Assembly: GCA_964413525.1 (NCBI GenBank)
Contig: CAYPTI010000081.1
Coordinates: forward strand, 1-7,985
Origin: CAYPTI01 sp964413525 [NCBI: uncultured bacterium]
GTDB lineage: Bacteria > T1Sed10-126
Length of the DNA: 7,985 nucleotides
Reading direction: 5' to 3'
Shown: positions 6,562 to 7,985 of the stretch, in pieces
How the letters are laid out: each line of letters starts with the position of its first letter
Numbering within the stretch: position 1 is the first letter of the stretch
The notes under the pieces: generated by a model
The model's input: the letters and a program-made list of their open reading frames with translations, nothing else
The model's database searches: none
Told to the model about the DNA's origin: nothing
Position numbers and translations under genes: made by a program

Positions 6562-7985
6562 GATCCATCCTCCTCGACATTCATTGAACCCGAGGGTGGA
6601 TCATAAGGTGTAATCCCCTGGTATTCGGTGGTTTCGTATGTTGTTTCCAGAAGTTCATCCACACTGGGCTGGAGCCGGTCCAGGAACGGTGCGGGGTACA
6701 GTCCGATCCAGAACACGAGGATGAGCAGGGGAATCAGGGTAACGGTTTCGAGCCCGGACAGATCGGAGGTCCCTTCGATCGCTTCGGACGGGGTCCCGAA
6801 GACGCATTGTCTGACCAGCGACAGCATGTAGATCGCCGCCACGATCACGCCGAGGGCGGCGAAGACGGTCAGCACGGGAAAGCGGGAAAACGAGCCCACG
6901 AGGATTAAAAACTCCCCCACGAATCCGTTGGTCGCGGGGAGCCCGATGGAAGCAAACGCGAAGATCACGAAGAAGGCCGAATAAACCGGCATCCGGCGGG
7001 CAATCCCGCGAATGTCGGCGATCTCCCTCGTATGGATCCGCTCGTACAGCATCCCGACCATCAGAAACAGTGCCCCGGTGTTGATCCCGTGGATGGCCCC
7101 CTGAAGCAATCCCCCGGTCACGCCGGTCAGGTTGAGGGCGAACAACCCCAGAACCACGAACCCCATGTGACTGACGCTGCTGTAGGCGACCAGTTTCTTG
7201 ATGTCCTCCTGAGCCCAGGCCACCAGTCCCCCGTACAGGATTCCGATGACCGCCAGGAGGGCGATGAATCCCGCCCAGCCCGCCGACTCGGCGGGAAAGA
7301 GCGGAATTAACAGCCGAATGAACCCGTAAATTCCGACCTTCAACATGATGCCGGCCAGGATCACCGAACCGGCCGACGGAGCCTCCACGTGGGCGTCGGG
7401 AAGCCAGGTGTGGACCGGAAACAGCGGCGTCTTGATGGCGAAGGCGAGCCCGAACGCGACAAACAGCAGCAACCCCGTCCACGGATCGACCCCGATTTGA
7501 TACAGATCCTGAAACGCCATGGAGGCAAATCCCTGCTGTTCGAGGTGAAGCCAGAACACCACCACGATGCCGACCAGCATCAAGAGGCTTCCGGACAGGG
7601 TATACAGGACCATCTTCATGGAGGCGTACAACCGGCGGGATCCTCCCCAGATGCCGACCAGAAAGTACAGCGGCAGCAGCATCGCCTCCCAGAAGAGGTA
7701 AAACAGCAGCAGATCCCGGGCCAGGAAAATTCCCAGCATGGCCGACAGCATCAGAAGCAGGCAGACGTAATAGGCCCGTTCCCGCTCCCGAACGTGTTCC
7801 CAGCTGTAGAGCACCGACAGGAACGCTAACAGGGCCGTCAGAACCAGAAACACCAGGCTGATGCCGTCCAGCCCGAGGTGAACGGTTGCCCCGAGGGGTT
7901 CCGGAAACCAGGCCGTCTGAACCCGGTACAGCCCTCCCTCCAGCATCCCGCGGGTTCCGGCGGCGTACCGCCACCAGAAGACAAT
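6558..7985 (-). CDS. nuoM: NADH-quinone oxidoreductase subunit M (partial, 5' end outside window)
   Basis: NuoM is the middle antiporter-like, proton-pumping subunit of complex I. The frame is open to the right edge, with 13 codons upstream of the first visible ATG (7944-7946), so that ATG is internal. By comparison with E. coli NuoM perhaps 40-50 N-terminal residues are missing. Counting visible residues from the edge, LGLDGIS (37-43) opens the conserved part. E100 in FYLFWEAMLLP is the TM5 Glu (E144 in E. coli), K185 in AIKTPLFPVHTWLPDAH the TM7 Lys (K234), K216 in IMLKVGIYGF the TM8 Lys (K265), and E358 in NGFVGEFLIL is the TM12 Glu (E407) that separates NuoM from NuoL and NuoN. AQEDIKKLVAYSSVSHMGF (258-276) is the family hallmark. 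After the last helix comes a hydrophilic acidic tail of about 50 residues ending in EEDGS. The stop TGA overlaps the nuoN GTG. Upstream genes, probably nuoL and nuoK, lie outside the window. Confidence 0.97.
   Translation of the reverse strand: MVFWWRYAAGTRGMLEGGLYRVQTAWFPEPLGATVHLGLDGISLVFLVLTALLAFLSVLYSWEHVRERERAYYVCLLLMLSAMLGIFLARDLLLFYLFWEAMLLPLYFLVGIWGGSRRLYASMKMVLYTLSGSLLMLVGIVVVFWLHLEQQGFASMAFQDLYQIGVDPWTGLLLFVAFGLAFAIKTPLFPVHTWLPDAHVEAPSAGSVILAGIMLKVGIYGFIRLLIPLFPAESAGWAGFIALLAVIGILYGGLVAWAQEDIKKLVAYSSVSHMGFVVLGLFALNLTGVTGGLLQGAIHGINTGALFLMVGMLYERIHTREIADIRGIARRMPVYSAFFVIFAFASIGLPATNGFVGEFLILVGSFSRFPVLTVFAALGVIVAAIYMLSLVRQCVFGTPSEAIEGTSDLSGLETVTLIPLLILVFWIGLYPAPFLDRLQPSVDELLETTYETTEYQGITPYDPPSGSMNVEEDGS
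6569..6575 (-). promoter_or_regulatory. Shine-Dalgarno site of nuoN (fixes a GTG start)
   Basis: GAGGAGG on the minus strand lies 7 bases before the GTG at 6559-6561 and encodes the Glu-Glu pair close to the NuoM C-terminus. It rules out the nearby ATG at 6566-6568, which directly abuts the site and is in a different frame. Confidence 0.78.

Noticed and set aside
5515-6606. A 363-codon open frame on the plus strand across nuoN
   Set aside because: It lies antisense to an unmistakable nuoN. Its product is a low-complexity string rich in Gln, Asp, Glu, Gly and Pro, as expected when hydrophobic codons of a membrane protein are read in reverse in GC-rich DNA.
7389-7829. A 146-codon plus-strand frame inside nuoM
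   Set aside because: It is antisense to conserved nuoM helices, and its Gln/His/Asp-rich composition is the mirror of hydrophobic codons. No domain is recognised.
7944-7946. ATG as the start of nuoM
   Set aside because: The frame stays open for 13 more codons to the window edge, and NuoM proteins have further N-terminal sequence before the conserved LGxDGIS segment, so the true start lies outside.
1-7985. Search for CRISPR arrays, IS ends, tRNA genes, toxin-antitoxin or defence genes
   Set aside because: None was seen: the window is almost wholly filled by six housekeeping or metabolic genes, with one 199-base spacer and a 42-base edge as the only sizeable non-coding stretches.

Overview
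The window comes from a bacterial chromosome of fairly high GC content (low-to-mid 60s percent by eye). Bacterial features are strong GAGGAGG-type Shine-Dalgarno sites, GTG starts inside 4-base gene overlaps, proton-pumping complex I subunits, and a polyprenyl synthase with the long-chain (quinone side chain) pattern. The small soluble protein is acidic (26 Asp/Glu against 11 Lys/Arg in 114 residues), with Arg well above Lys. This would fit a salt-tolerant or halophilic organism but does not prove it. I cannot name the phylum from this sequence.

Layout, read in the direction of transcription. (1) Right-hand minus-strand operon: nuoM (its 5' end lies beyond the right edge of the window), then nuoN, then a long-chain trans-polyprenyl diphosphate synthase (7985 down to 4114). 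These are tightly packed: nuoM and nuoN share a GTGA overlap, and nuoN and the synthase are 3 bases apart. (2) A lone plus-strand gene (3754-4098) for an Mth938/DUF498-domain protein, convergent with the synthase and only 15 bases from it. (3) A 199-base divergent spacer (3555-3753). (4) A left-hand minus-strand pair, hyuA then hyuB (3554 down to 43), also joined by a GTGA overlap. It encodes the two subunits of a hydantoinase/oxoprolinase-family enzyme. (5) A 42-base left edge holding a short 8-base tandem repeat.

How the genes fit together: NuoM and NuoN are antiporter-like proton-pumping membrane subunits of NADH:quinone oxidoreductase. The synthase next to them probably makes the isoprenoid tail of the quinone that complex I reduces, so that operon ties the enzyme to its electron acceptor. 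The Mth938-domain protein belongs to the fold family of NDUFAF3, a mitochondrial complex I assembly factor, which makes its position beside nuo genes suggestive but not conclusive. The hyuAB pair looks like a separate metabolic unit, probably an ATP-dependent amide-ring-opening or carboxylating enzyme of unknown substrate. Its A subunit departs from the family at several motifs that are usually well conserved.

I see no mobile element, CRISPR array, RNA gene, toxin-antitoxin or defence system here. All genes look intact except nuoM, which is cut by the window edge. The main points for a second look are the variant HyuA motifs, the quinone-tail gene coupled to nuo, and the Mth938 neighbour.
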